This document shows, piece by piece, positions 1-9,138 of a stretch of 64,000 nt of DNA. This DNA comes from Collimonas sp. PA-H2. GTDB taxonomy: Bacteria > Pseudomonadota > Gammaproteobacteria > Burkholderiales > Burkholderiaceae_D. The stretch spans positions 1,116,001 to 1,180,000 of the forward strand of contig NZ_PDBX01000001.1 of the NCBI RefSeq assembly GCF_002564105.1. The letters are read 5' to 3'. Position 1 is the stretch's first letter; each line of letters begins with the position of its first letter. The notes below the pieces were generated by a model, which was not told the DNA's origin, did no database searches, and worked only from the letters and a program-made list of their open reading frames with translations. The position numbers were made by a program, and so were the translations under genes.

Positions 1-1472
1 GGGCTGGCCGGCGCTGTCAGATAAGGCGCTACTGCTTTGGCATATTCAATGGCTTGCCGGTTCGATATGCCCATCAACTCGAAAGCCTGGTTGACAGCAT
101 CGGAGCGCTGTTGCGCAGTCAATTCTGGATGCGTCTTCGCCAGATACGCTAATTGCGCATTCACGCCGTAAGGCTTAACGCTGAGCGAAATTGCCATGGC
201 GTGAGCGTTCGCCGTGGTCTGGATATTGGCCACCACATCGAGACTGACATTGGCCAGATCGGGCTGGTCAATTATCGCTTTTGCTGCGGGCACACCTTGT
301 AACAAACCTGGGTTGAACAGCCCGCCCGATAAATATTTTTGCGGCGCAGCGGCCAGTGCTTGCGGATTGATCATGCCATTGATGAGCCCGCTAATGGTCA
401 AAGATTTCAGATCAATATTGCCGCGGTTTTGCGTGTCTGGCGAGACAGGGGTCAACGTCACAGGGGCAGGGGTAGTTGGACTCGCTGTTGGCGCAGGAGC
501 AGCAGGCGAACTGCCTGACGGCGTAGGAACCGGGCCTGTCTGCGCCGGGACCGGAATGATAGCTGGCGCCTTAGGAACCGGATCACCGTTCACAGCGGCC
601 CATAACAAGGGTTTTTGCGTGGTGCTGATCGGCGTCGGAAAATATTTCACGGTCAAGCCATCGGTGATGGCTTGATAGTCTTTACCCATCTGATCTGTAA
701 ACGCCGTATTTTTGCTGTAAGCGAGCAGACTTGCTTGAACTTTTGGCAAGTCGATAATCCCGTTGGTAACAGTAAAGCCCGGCATGGCGTCAGTTTTGTA
801 AGCCTTCTGATCCACCGGCACACCGGTTTGCGCCATTGATTGCGCCCTGACAGCCATCGCCCATTTATACTGATCAGAATTGTGGTCGGCGTTGCTGTAT
901 TGCGTGACCAATGCGGTCATGGCGGCTTCGGGCAGCGTTTGACCGTCGATCTTGTGCGAGTTGATATCGGCCAGCGTAGGCAAGGTCGGAGGTACTGGCG
1001 GCGTAACCGCATTGACGTCTGCAGTCTGCGCCGGTGTAAGCGGTGGAATCACCGGAGCGGAAGGCACTGCTGGCGTCGACACACTGGCGGCGGCCAAATT
1101 GATTGTGTCGCCCAGGTCCAGTTTGTTAGGATCGCGCGCAGGCGCATTTGGGTTGGGTGGGCCAGGTAGACGGCTATCCACCAGCCTCATATCGAAATTT
1201 TGACCCTTGTTGAACTCGCCGAGCCGTTTGAATACCAGCAGAAATTGCTGATCATAGGTGAGCTTGGTCTGTTCATCCAGCGTCAGTAATTGATTACGAT
1301 GGTTGACAAAAATCGCAAACAGATTGTTATCGCCATTTTGCCCGATGGTGACAGTCGAAGGCGGATTATCGGATGTCGTGGGGAGCTGCGTTGGAGGTGA
1401 GGCGGGCGCTGCGGCAGGAAGTATCACGGGCCGGTATCGCGGCGAAAAATCCCCATCTACAAGAATACCCAT
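1..1472 (-). CDS. Large hypothetical protein, C-terminus off the left edge
   Basis: I read an open minus-strand frame from ATG at 1472 (preceded by AAGGAG about 7 bases upstream) through the window edge, at least 490 codons; the stop lies outside. The protein starts MGILVDGDFSPRYRP, has no signal peptide, and alternates structured stretches with Pro/Ala/Thr-rich linkers (about residues 135-160 and 285-330). A segment ending KLDLGDTINL (around residue 105) resembles the end of a LysM repeat but is not a convincing domain. It is co-oriented with, and one small gene away from, the 1044-aa LysM protein and the T3SS genes. No function is recognised; a secreted T3SS-associated protein is an inference from context only. 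Confidence 0.6.
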   Translation of the reverse strand, partial: MGILVDGDFSPRYRPVILPAAAPASPPTQLPTTSDNPPSTVTIGQNGDNNLFAIFVNHRNQLLTLDEQTKLTYDQQFLLVFKRLGEFNKGQNFDMRLVDSRLPGPPNPNAPARDPNKLDLGDTINLAAASVSTPAVPSAPVIPPLTPAQTADVNAVTPPVPPTLPTLADINSHKIDGQTLPEAAMTALVTQYSNADHNSDQYKWAMAVRAQSMAQTGVPVDQKAYKTDAMPGFTVTNGIIDLPKVQASLLAYSKNTAFTDQMGKDYQAITDGLTVKYFPTPISTTQKPLLWAAVNGDPVPKAPAIIPVPAQTGPVPTPSGSSPAAPAPTASPTTPAPVTLTPVSPDTQNRGNIDLKSLTISGLINGMINPQALAAAPQKYLSGGLFNPGLLQGVPAAKAIIDQPDLANVSLDVVANIQTTANAHAMAISLSVKPYGVNAQLAYLAKTHPELTAQQRSDAVNQAFELMGISNRQAIEYAKAVAPYLTAPAS

Positions 1473-1594
1473 CAACATTCTCCTTGATATTTATGCAGCT
1501 TTTTCGAAGTTAGATAGAAATGTATGCCACTCCTCCGATTGTGACGTAGGTATGACAGTTGATTTATTCTATGTTCGAATGACTTGTTCACCGC

Positions 1595-1656
1595 CTCAAA
1601 AAACCGTAGTTTTCGGATGGTTAGCGGCTGAGAATGGGCCGGGGTTACGGTTTTCC
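1595..1656 (-). promoter_or_regulatory. Candidate regulatory motif upstream of the left-edge gene
   Basis: Read on the minus strand, GGAAAACCGTA (1656-1646) lies about 175 bases upstream of the ATG at 1472, with a second related element CCGAAAACTACGG (1616-1604). The same 11-mer occurs at 20993-21003 in the sctD/luxR intergenic region, also pointing toward the downstream gene (luxR). A shared regulatory role is inferred. Confidence 0.3.
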
Positions 1657-1760
1657 CGCAGGGACGCAGTTAACTTGATGCGTTGGAAAGAGAAATTGAT
1701 TTTTACTCTGGCGATTCCGCTACCCGATCAACAGTTCGGCATAAGTCGAGATGCCCCGAC

Positions 1761-2132
1761 CTATTTGCCTTGACTGTCCTTTACCTGCCTGGCGGCTTGT
1801 TTTGCAGCGGTGATGCGCGCCCGACCGTTTGCTACCATGCTCGCATTACTCAACTCATCTGGCCGCAGAGGCACCCAGACCGCATAGAGCACCAACATGC
1901 TGGCCAGACACAGCAACAACGAGACAACCAAGATCAACGGATTGCGCACCAAACCGATGCTGGTTACGATGACCAGCGACATGGTCGGCAACATCGCCAA
2001 GCAGGCGCGAACAACATCGACGCCAACCTTGCAACCGCAGATTTGACAGCATGAGGAGCCCGCCGGACCAAGACAGAGCTTGCGCCACAAGGGCAAACAG
2101 GGTTCGGATCTGCAATGTGGACAGATATTCAT
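1761..2132 (-). CDS. Small CxxC zinc-ribbon-like membrane protein
   Basis: A 123-aa protein beginning MNICPHCRSEPC. Four cysteines form two CxxC knuckles (C4/C7 and C29/C32) about 21 residues apart, the layout of small putative zinc-ribbon proteins of the cxxc-20-cxxc type. Two hydrophobic segments follow (about residues 44-62 and 65-87), then a basic tail with RARITAAKQAARQ. It would be an inner-membrane protein with a cytoplasmic metal-binding N-terminus. It sits between two large island genes but has no obvious secretion role; it may be an unrelated passenger. The zinc-ribbon reading is from spacing alone. Confidence 0.6.
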   Translation of the reverse strand: MNICPHCRSEPCLPLWRKLCLGPAGSSCCQICGCKVGVDVVRACLAMLPTMSLVIVTSIGLVRNPLILVVSLLLCLASMLVLYAVWVPLRPDELSNASMVANGRARITAAKQAARQVKDSQGK

Positions 2133-2203
2133 TACTCACTTTTTCGTTTGTCAACGACGGTTATCTTCATGCTAACGCAGCATTTCGCATGTAGCGCCAT
2201 TGA

Positions 2204-5200
2204 TTACCCAAGCGGTACATGATCGTATTTCAGATATTCCTCGAATACGCTCAGTGTGTTAGCCCGCGTCACTGGTGCGGCATAGCCATCTGCGCTAGCG
2301 ATATAGACAGTTTGCCGGGGACCATCGATGAAATTCTCCGGATTTCCACTGCTATCGCTGGCGGTCTGCTGCAGGCGATTGGCGACCGCATTGATCTGAT
2401 CGGCAGACAGGCTGTTGACCCATTTCTGTAGTTGATCAGGCGTCATATGCTTGAGTTGTCCGTATTTCGCCAGGAATGGTATCTGACTGGCTCCCGTGGC
2501 GTCGGAGATCAAGCCTCCTTGCTTGCTCAACGCCTCTGCGGCAAAGTCATCATAACCTGCCGATTTCAAGAATCGCTTAGATGCGCTTTCATACTTGTGC
2601 GCATCTTTATCCGATTCGTAGATCACCTTGCCGATCACCCCGGCGGCAGTCACGCCCAAGCCCACTGGCCCGAGCCACGCTGCGGCGCCGAAAGCCGGCG
2701 CTACCGTCAACGCACCGCCAACGGCGGTCGTCGCCGACAGCGCCGCGCTGACATCATCTTGCTGAGTACCGAGACCGAATCCCGACCTCAGCGCGCTAAC
2801 GCTGTCGAGCACACTCGACACGCCTCCAATCAGATCACCCACGGACGCCCGGCCGAACAGCTTCCACTCACCTCCAAATTGGCCCAGCAGCGAACTCTTG
2901 TCGATGCGACCCAAACCAATCAGTACTTCGGTGTTCTTTTGGGCAAAGCCCGCAGAGTCGAGCAACAGTTTGATGCCGTTCTGCGGATCCGACGGATTGG
3001 CGTTGAACTTGTTGTCCGAATTAATCAGGCTGGCGCCGGCGAAGGCCACGGCAACGCCGCGCAGCAGCTGACCAGGCACCGTCATTTTGTTAAAAGTCTT
3101 CGATAGCGTTGCGTCGGTGTTAAGTGTCTTGTTCAGATTTTGCAGTATTACATTCTCTTCTTCCGCCGTCGTGGCGTTAGTCATATCGTCAGCAGCTCCC
3201 TGCACCGCGTTGACAGCTTTGTCGAGATCGCTCGGCGTCACGCCCAGCAGCCGTGCAAAATTTTCACTATGCAAGCTGCTGATCGCCCGCTTGGCTTGTT
3301 CGACGCTAGCAGGATCGTTCAGTTTGACCCCTTGCACTTGGGCAAGTACGTTACGTCGCAAGTAGGCAGAGGCGGCCTCGCTAGAGTACTTGCGCCCGAT
3401 ATCACCAATCTTCGACAAGGAGAACAAGTCCGCCATATCCTTGGCGTGCGACGCATCCGTCAAATTCGGATCGGCCTGGATCGCCGTGGAAATCGCCAAA
3501 CCCGCGGCTGGATCATTGACTATCTTCTGCAGCACCGGATCGATCAATGCGCGCGTCCCCGACGTCTGCGGTGTTTGGTTGACTGCGATCATTTGCGCTA
3601 TCAACTTATTGCCGTCGGTGACGATCTGCTGACGCAACTTGTCGTCTTCAGCTTGCCAATCGGGCCCCTTCTTGGTGCGGTAGTCGGCGACAGCTTGGCT
3701 GAGCTGTTGCGGCGTCATGCCGGGGCCGAGGTTCTGCACCAGCCAGGATATCTCGGCATCGTGCAGCGCCAGCTTCGTCACGTCGGCCGTGACAATGCCC
3801 TTGAATTGCTGCATGCCGTCTGTCACGACTTTCATGACGCCATTGCCATCGAGCCCCGGTGCCTGCAAGCGCTTGGCTACATCGAGAGTCGGTTGCGGAT
3901 CGCCACCGCCAGCGATATTTTTCTGGTCCCGCAATGCGATGCTGTCATTGATGACCTTGACCACGATATCCGGTTCTTGCCCTGCCGCCTTGATACTGCT
4001 CGCCAGCGCGATTGCGTAAGCCGGGTCTGCGCCGGCGCCAATAGCGGTTTGCACTGCGTCGCTGTTCCAGGCATCGGTAACGGCAAATCGCGCTATCGCA
4101 TCGTCGCCTTGCGTACAGCCCGTGATGCGTCCGGACAAGTTCATCAAGACGGTCATGCCCTGGTTGCCGAATAGCGAAGAGCCGCCGTGCTCAGGATCCT
4201 TGTAGAAAGCTTCGTAAGCGGGCACCGCACGATCAACTACAGCGCTGGCCAATATTTTATCCAAGCCTTGCGTCGCCTGATCGAGCCGCCTGATCGCCGC
4301 CACGGTTTGCGCCTGCGGCATGGCGCCGTTGTCAGGCTTCTGCGTGAGCGGCCGGTTGGCCCACGCTGCGACAACGCCCAGCATTTCCTGCACATGCGAG
4401 TCAGTCAGCAGCGCGTCCTTTACATTCTGCGGCGCATTGCTGTAGCCGGTATTGAGCGTGCGCAGCATTTGCAGCGGATCGTTCTGCGCCTGGGCGCCGC
4501 CGAGGATCGCTTGTACCTGGCGCTCGACGTGTACCTGGGCGATGGCCTTGTCAAGCAAGCTGTAGGCAGCCGGGTCCCGGATGTAGGGCGCCGCCAGCTC
4601 TTGTCCGGCCTTGTTAAACATTGCGTCATCGGTCTTGGCGCCGACCTGCGCGCCGATCGCGTCGTTGACGGCGTCTTTGAGCTTGCTCAGCGCATCGTCA
4701 GCATTTTCTTGCGCGAAGCCGTCGCGCAGCTCGGCGTGCGCGGCGCCACTGCCTTGGGCTGCGTCGTCCTTGAGCGCCGCCAATGTCCGCTGTGTAGCAT
4801 TTGCCTGCCGCAGCGCGCGGTTCATCTTTTGCGTTTCGGGAATCAAGGCGGCCGCCGTGACAGCATCGCCGTTCGTGCTCGCCGCGCCAGGCCGGGCCTG
4901 GCCGCCCATGCCAGGAATCCAGATTTTCTCGCCCGGATAGATAAGGTCCTGATTAAGCATGTTGTTGGCTAGCGCGATTTCGCCAACGCCAGCGCCGTGC
5001 GTCGCGGCGATTTGATGCAAGCTCTCGCCGCTCTGCACTGAATACAGCGCAGGCAGCAGCTCCCCTCCCTTCTGCAGCGGAATCGTGAGCGTTTCACCTG
5101 GATTGATTTGGCCGATATCCATCAGTGCGGGATTGGCGTCGATGATGTCCTGCACCGGCACGCGATAGCGCGCCGCCAACTCATTGAGGGTTTCGCCCTG

Positions 5201-5338
5201 CCCGACAATATGCGAGATTACCGTGTCTGCTGCCGGGTCTGGCAAAGGCGGGGCTTGCGGCGGCGTATCCAGAGACGTGTCAACAGCGGCGAAGTCATCT
5301 GAACTTGCGAGCGATTTTGGATATATATAGAGTGACAT
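2204..5338 (-). CDS. LysM-domain protein, 1044 aa, candidate T3SS-associated
   Basis: I start it at ATG 5338 (MSLYIYPKSL); a longer frame exists only from a TTG at 5383. After a Pro-rich N-terminus come two LysM repeats (about residues 43-88, with GQGETLNELAARY, and 98-143, with VQSGESLHQIA), each ending in the typical NPGETLTIP / YPGEKIWIP turn. LysM domains bind peptidoglycan or chitin-type N-acetylglucosamine polymers. The rest is a long helical, Ala/Gln/Asp-rich region without a recognised domain, with a hydrophobic stretch near residues 866-907. There is no signal peptide, which with its position beside the T3SS island makes non-Sec export plausible but unproven. No enzymatic motif is visible. 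Confidence 0.75.
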   Translation of the reverse strand: MSLYIYPKSLASSDDFAAVDTSLDTPPQAPPLPDPAADTVISHIVGQGETLNELAARYRVPVQDIIDANPALMDIGQINPGETLTIPLQKGGELLPALYSVQSGESLHQIAATHGAGVGEIALANNMLNQDLIYPGEKIWIPGMGGQARPGAASTNGDAVTAAALIPETQKMNRALRQANATQRTLAALKDDAAQGSGAAHAELRDGFAQENADDALSKLKDAVNDAIGAQVGAKTDDAMFNKAGQELAAPYIRDPAAYSLLDKAIAQVHVERQVQAILGGAQAQNDPLQMLRTLNTGYSNAPQNVKDALLTDSHVQEMLGVVAAWANRPLTQKPDNGAMPQAQTVAAIRRLDQATQGLDKILASAVVDRAVPAYEAFYKDPEHGGSSLFGNQGMTVLMNLSGRITGCTQGDDAIARFAVTDAWNSDAVQTAIGAGADPAYAIALASSIKAAGQEPDIVVKVINDSIALRDQKNIAGGGDPQPTLDVAKRLQAPGLDGNGVMKVVTDGMQQFKGIVTADVTKLALHDAEISWLVQNLGPGMTPQQLSQAVADYRTKKGPDWQAEDDKLRQQIVTDGNKLIAQMIAVNQTPQTSGTRALIDPVLQKIVNDPAAGLAISTAIQADPNLTDASHAKDMADLFSLSKIGDIGRKYSSEAASAYLRRNVLAQVQGVKLNDPASVEQAKRAISSLHSENFARLLGVTPSDLDKAVNAVQGAADDMTNATTAEEENVILQNLNKTLNTDATLSKTFNKMTVPGQLLRGVAVAFAGASLINSDNKFNANPSDPQNGIKLLLDSAGFAQKNTEVLIGLGRIDKSSLLGQFGGEWKLFGRASVGDLIGGVSSVLDSVSALRSGFGLGTQQDDVSAALSATTAVGGALTVAPAFGAAAWLGPVGLGVTAAGVIGKVIYESDKDAHKYESASKRFLKSAGYDDFAAEALSKQGGLISDATGASQIPFLAKYGQLKHMTPDQLQKWVNSLSADQINAVANRLQQTASDSSGNPENFIDGPRQTVYIASADGYAAPVTRANTLSVFEEYLKYDHVPLG

Positions 5339-6021
5339 CGGATAGATGCAATCTCGGGAAGTGAGTAACGGCAGATTCTGCAAAGAGATGTCTGGGACCT
5401 TTCCGATACTCCCAGCGTCCGCGCAAACGTCAGCAAATCGCCATAGAAGATTCAGATCCCATTACACCAATTGTTTATTACCTCCGTATGAAATCCCGGC
5501 TGTAGCAGGACCGCGCGCATCGATGAGCAATAAACATTCGCGGGCCAGTATTTGAGCCGATTCCCGGTCGCGATCATCGGCTGATAAAGGTTGTCAGGAG
5601 ATAAATCTGGCGGCTACCGAACGATTCGTCGAACCCGCAAAAAAGGTCCGTGTTATGATAATAGTGTTGCTCAAAGACAATAAATTAACTTAGACGCAAC
5701 ACTGCCGATCTGCGCCTATTTGACCAGCGGCGAACAAATACAAGGTTGGAGCCGGCCTTACCGGGCCTGAACTCCATCAGCGTCGATGCCAAACCGACAT
5801 GATCGCAGCGTCGACACTAATTGCGCAAACAAACGAACTAAAGTGATTTAGCAGGCTCAAACCATGCCTTAGGGCAATGTTTAACATTGAAATTCCACAC
5901 GAATTCACCGGCCGTCGTTTGCGATGATCTGAGAACGTCAACATACTTTCATGCGCAATGAAAATTCGCTTGGTGAAGGAAAATTAAATACGTCTGACAG
6001 CTAACGTAGACAAAGACAAAA
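5339..6021. other. Intergenic region between LysM gene and luxR
   Basis: No credible gene is visible in these 683 bases. They hold the divergent control regions of the LysM gene (minus) and the luxR gene (plus). Visible structure: an 8-base inverted repeat AGTGTTGC (5663-5670) / GCAACACT (5696-5703), and a stretch at 5571-5620 containing GGCTGATA and CGGCTACCGA that resembles parts of the repeat found upstream of the second luxR. Confidence 0.5.
5663..5703. repeat. 8-bp inverted repeat upstream of luxR
   Basis: AGTGTTGC at 5663-5670 is exactly complementary to GCAACACT at 5696-5703, separated by 25 AT-rich bases. It lies about 320 bases upstream of the luxR start. It could be an operator or a hairpin; it lacks a T-tract and does not look like a terminator. 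Confidence 0.35.
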
Positions 6022-6906
6022 ATGACAAACGCCGCTGAAATTCTCGTTCCTTTCGAAGATGAATTTACACCCCAGAACTGGTGCCAAGTCAGAAGCGATG
6101 GACAACGCCCCGCAATAAGTTTTTTTGAAGAGCAGCAATTGGTCTTTGACATGAGAAAGAAAGAAGATCATGTGCCTTCGCGCATCGCCAGTGAGCTTAT
6201 AGCAGCATCGACGCCAGAAGCGCGAATGGCCAATATCAGAAGCATGCTGTCGGTCCTTGGATTCAATTTCCTGCAATACGAGGCCGTGCAAAACACCAAC
6301 GACGGCAATCGCGAACACTACTTTCTCAAGACCTATGTCCCCGGCGAATGGGCGAATCAATATGCACGCAAACATTATTGCGATCTGGATCCAAGAGTAA
6401 GCGCATGTCTCAACTCTCCCTTCCCTTTCGTCTGGGATTTACAGTATTTTTCGAAAGCCCGCCTGGTTCCGGCGCACGATGCGCGAGCGCGTGGATTCCT
6501 GGAAGACATGGCTCATGCGGGGATGTGCAGCGGCATCGCCTTTGGCTTCATTAATCCGGCAACCCATCGGCAAGTTGTCGTAGGATTCAATTCTGCCAAT
6601 CCGTCCAAGAACTGGATCACCACAAGCGTTATCGGGCAAGCGTTGATTCTTGGCCTGTCGATTCACGAGTTCATCTCAGGCTGCGTTGAAAAATTGATGC
6701 ACCACCCTGGCCTGGACGCCGTCTCCGATATACAAAAGCAAATACTCGAATGTCTGGCCAACGGATTAAGTGATAAAGAAATAGCGCGAAATCTGAAAAC
6801 CACTGCTCACAATGTCGATTATCATCTGCGCTATTTGCGGAAAAAGTATGGCGCAGCGAACCGTGCGCAACTAGCCTATACAATCGGCCGGCTGGCGATT
6901 GTTTGA
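6022..6906 (+). CDS. Solo LuxR-family regulator (AHL-binding domain + HTH), copy 1
   Basis: A 294-aa transcription factor with an N-terminal autoinducer-binding domain (about residues 55-215) and a C-terminal LuxR helix-turn-helix (about 230-290, with GLSDKEIARNL and NVDYHLRYLRKKYG). The residues that hold acyl-homoserine lactones in TraR/LuxR are present: W-x3-Y in EWANQY, the DP pair in DLDPRV, and W in PFVWD. No luxI synthase is nearby, so it is a solo (orphan) receptor, possibly answering other species. It converges on sctV and is similar along its whole length to the regulator at 21459. Control of the T3SS genes is inferred from this placement. The first ~55 residues are an unusual extension. 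Confidence 0.88.
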   Translation: MTNAAEILVPFEDEFTPQNWCQVRSDGQRPAISFFEEQQLVFDMRKKEDHVPSRIASELIAASTPEARMANIRSMLSVLGFNFLQYEAVQNTNDGNREHYFLKTYVPGEWANQYARKHYCDLDPRVSACLNSPFPFVWDLQYFSKARLVPAHDARARGFLEDMAHAGMCSGIAFGFINPATHRQVVVGFNSANPSKNWITTSVIGQALILGLSIHEFISGCVEKLMHHPGLDAVSDIQKQILECLANGLSDKEIARNLKTTAHNVDYHLRYLRKKYGAANRAQLAYTIGRLAIV

Positions 6907-6980
6907 AGGGGAAAACGGCGCTGTCATGCGACGCACAAATGCCCGATCATCCTCCTTCTCGGAAAAATGAACTAGCCCTA

Positions 6981-9113
6981 TTACTGAATCTGCCCCTGGA
7001 TGTCGACCCGGATCGAACCTTCGACCTGCGGTGAGGCAAGTACTGTCAAATCAGGAAAATCGACGACCAGTATCGATCGCAGATGAGCACGTATTTCAAT
7101 TGCATTGACCAATAACACAGGCTTGTGAAAATCATCTGCCTGCCTGGCGCTCGTGATTTGCAATATCTGAGAGTGGATAGACAGGCGCAGAGTCTCCGGT
7201 AATAGCAAAACGCTGCCGCTGCCGCTTTGTTTCAGATACTGTTTGATCTGATCCTCAAAACCAGGCGCGACGACAATTGCGGCCAGCCTGCCGTTGCGCA
7301 AAGTGTTGCGATAACTGATTGAACGAACCATGGCGTTACGCACGTATTCAGTCAGCATGACATTATCCTTTTCACGCGCGGCAGTTTCAATCAGCGCGTG
7401 AGCGATAAGACGCAGGTCGCGTATCGGTATCTGCTCTTGCACTAACCGGCGCAGCACATCCGCGAAGCGGGATAAGGGCACTTGCTGTTTCAATTCCTTT
7501 TCCAGATCCGGATAGGAGTCCTCAAGACGTTTTAGCAGCAACTGGGTTTCTTGAATTCCCATGAATTCATGCGCATGGCGGCTGATCACGCGCAGAACAT
7601 ACTGCGCCAGAATTTGTTCCGCATACAAGACCCGGAATTTATTTTCTGTCAAACTGCCTTGCTGATTGAATGGCACCCACAGACCGCTGCCGCCAAACAT
7701 GCCTTCCGCCGTCACATAGGGAATAGCTGCAGCTGTTAAATTCGATTCTTCCTCAAGACAAAGCACGTGTCCCGGCATGAGATAGCCCTGCAGCATCGGG
7801 ATTTCGTTGATATACAAGACAAATTGCCCCGCGCTTAGGCGAGCAGCGGAGCGAATCACCATCCCGGGAAAAGGAATGCCCAAGTCATGCGCGACATGCC
7901 GCCGCACATTTTCCAATCCAGAATCGAGCTTGAGTGGATTAACATCCTGTGCAATCTGCGGATATACCTCCATTACGATCGGTATCGTCATCAGATGATC
8001 GGCATCATCGATAAAAACCGGAACCCGATCACTTCCTTCTCGCGACATTGACGGCATCAACACCTCTGACGGGTTGCGCGCCTTACCGCGCCTGCCTGCC
8101 CCTAGATTCCAGCCAGTCAACGCTACCGTCAGGCCCAGTGCCAGAAACTGCCATTTCGGAAACCCAGGCACCAGCAGCATGCCAAACACTACAATGCCGG
8201 TCACCACCAGCGCTTTCGGGTGCGCCTTGATTTGCTGTGCGATCTCATTACCAAGGGGAATCGCCTCGATGCTATCGGAACGTGCAACACGGGTGATGAC
8301 GATGCCGGCTGCGATTGAAACGAAGAGCGAAGGAATTTGCGAAACCAGGGCATCGCCCACTGCCAGGACAGAATAGGTTTGCAAGGCTGTATCCAGGCTC
8401 ATGTCCTTGCGTAACATGCCCACCATGATGCCCGCAAAGATATTTACCAACGCAATGATGATGCCGGCAATTGCATCTCCTTTGACAAACTTCATGGCGC
8501 CATCCATAGCGCCATATAACTGACTCTCGCTCTCCAGCGTCCGCCGGCGCTGACGCGCATCATCTTTGTGGATAATGCCAGCGCGCAGATCGGCATCGAT
8601 ACTCATTTGCTTACCCGGCATGGCGTCAAGGCTGAAACGGGCAGCTACTTCGGCGACTCGTTCGGAACCTTTGGCAATGACGATAAATTGGACAATTGCA
8701 ATGATTGCAAACACCACCATGCCAATAATGACATCGCCGCCAACCACCAATTTGCCAAAGGTGGAGATGATGTCGCCGGCATAAGCATGCAACAGTATTT
8801 GACGGGTCGATGCTATGTTCAGCGACAGCCGGAACAGCGTGGTAAACAGCAACAGGGAAGGAAAAGTCGACAGGCCGAGCGGGGAAGCAATGTAGAGTGA
8901 AACGATCAGCAAGGTAACGGAGACGGTAAGATTGAATGCAATCAATGTATCGAGCACGTACGGCGGCAAGGGCAATACCAGCAACGCGATCACCGCTACA
9001 ATCAGCGCCACCAGCATCAGGTCGTAATGACGCCCCAAGCGGGAAAACCGCGTGCTCGAGCCAGTTGCCCCAGGGCTGCTCAAGCTATTCCATGCTGACT
9101 TTAAAAATGCCAT
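6981..9113 (-). CDS. sctV: T3SS export gate protein SctV
   Basis: A 710-aa member of the FHIPEP/LcrD/HrcV family, the large export-gate subunit that forms a nonameric cytoplasmic ring under the needle complex. The N-terminal third has about eight membrane segments (starting near residue 30, YDLMLVALIVAVIALLVLPL). The family signature follows around residues 140-175, including EVAARFSLDAMPGKQMSID. The C-terminal half is the soluble substrate/chaperone docking domain. Length fits the family (about 690-710). It is the last gene of the sctD-V run, 25 bases after sctU, and ends convergently with luxR at 6906. I saw no clear terminator in the 74-base gap. Confidence 0.97.
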   Translation of the reverse strand: MAFLKSAWNSLSSPGATGSSTRFSRLGRHYDLMLVALIVAVIALLVLPLPPYVLDTLIAFNLTVSVTLLIVSLYIASPLGLSTFPSLLLFTTLFRLSLNIASTRQILLHAYAGDIISTFGKLVVGGDVIIGMVVFAIIAIVQFIVIAKGSERVAEVAARFSLDAMPGKQMSIDADLRAGIIHKDDARQRRRTLESESQLYGAMDGAMKFVKGDAIAGIIIALVNIFAGIMVGMLRKDMSLDTALQTYSVLAVGDALVSQIPSLFVSIAAGIVITRVARSDSIEAIPLGNEIAQQIKAHPKALVVTGIVVFGMLLVPGFPKWQFLALGLTVALTGWNLGAGRRGKARNPSEVLMPSMSREGSDRVPVFIDDADHLMTIPIVMEVYPQIAQDVNPLKLDSGLENVRRHVAHDLGIPFPGMVIRSAARLSAGQFVLYINEIPMLQGYLMPGHVLCLEEESNLTAAAIPYVTAEGMFGGSGLWVPFNQQGSLTENKFRVLYAEQILAQYVLRVISRHAHEFMGIQETQLLLKRLEDSYPDLEKELKQQVPLSRFADVLRRLVQEQIPIRDLRLIAHALIETAAREKDNVMLTEYVRNAMVRSISYRNTLRNGRLAAIVVAPGFEDQIKQYLKQSGSGSVLLLPETLRLSIHSQILQITSARQADDFHKPVLLVNAIEIRAHLRSILVVDFPDLTVLASPQVEGSIRVDIQGQIQ

Positions 9114-9138
9114 GTCTGCCTCAACTTAGATTAAACGT

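Noticed and set aside
5339..5383. Extension of the LysM protein to a TTG start at 5383
   Set aside because: The ATG at 5338 gives a plausible N-terminus, and no ribosome site supports the TTG.
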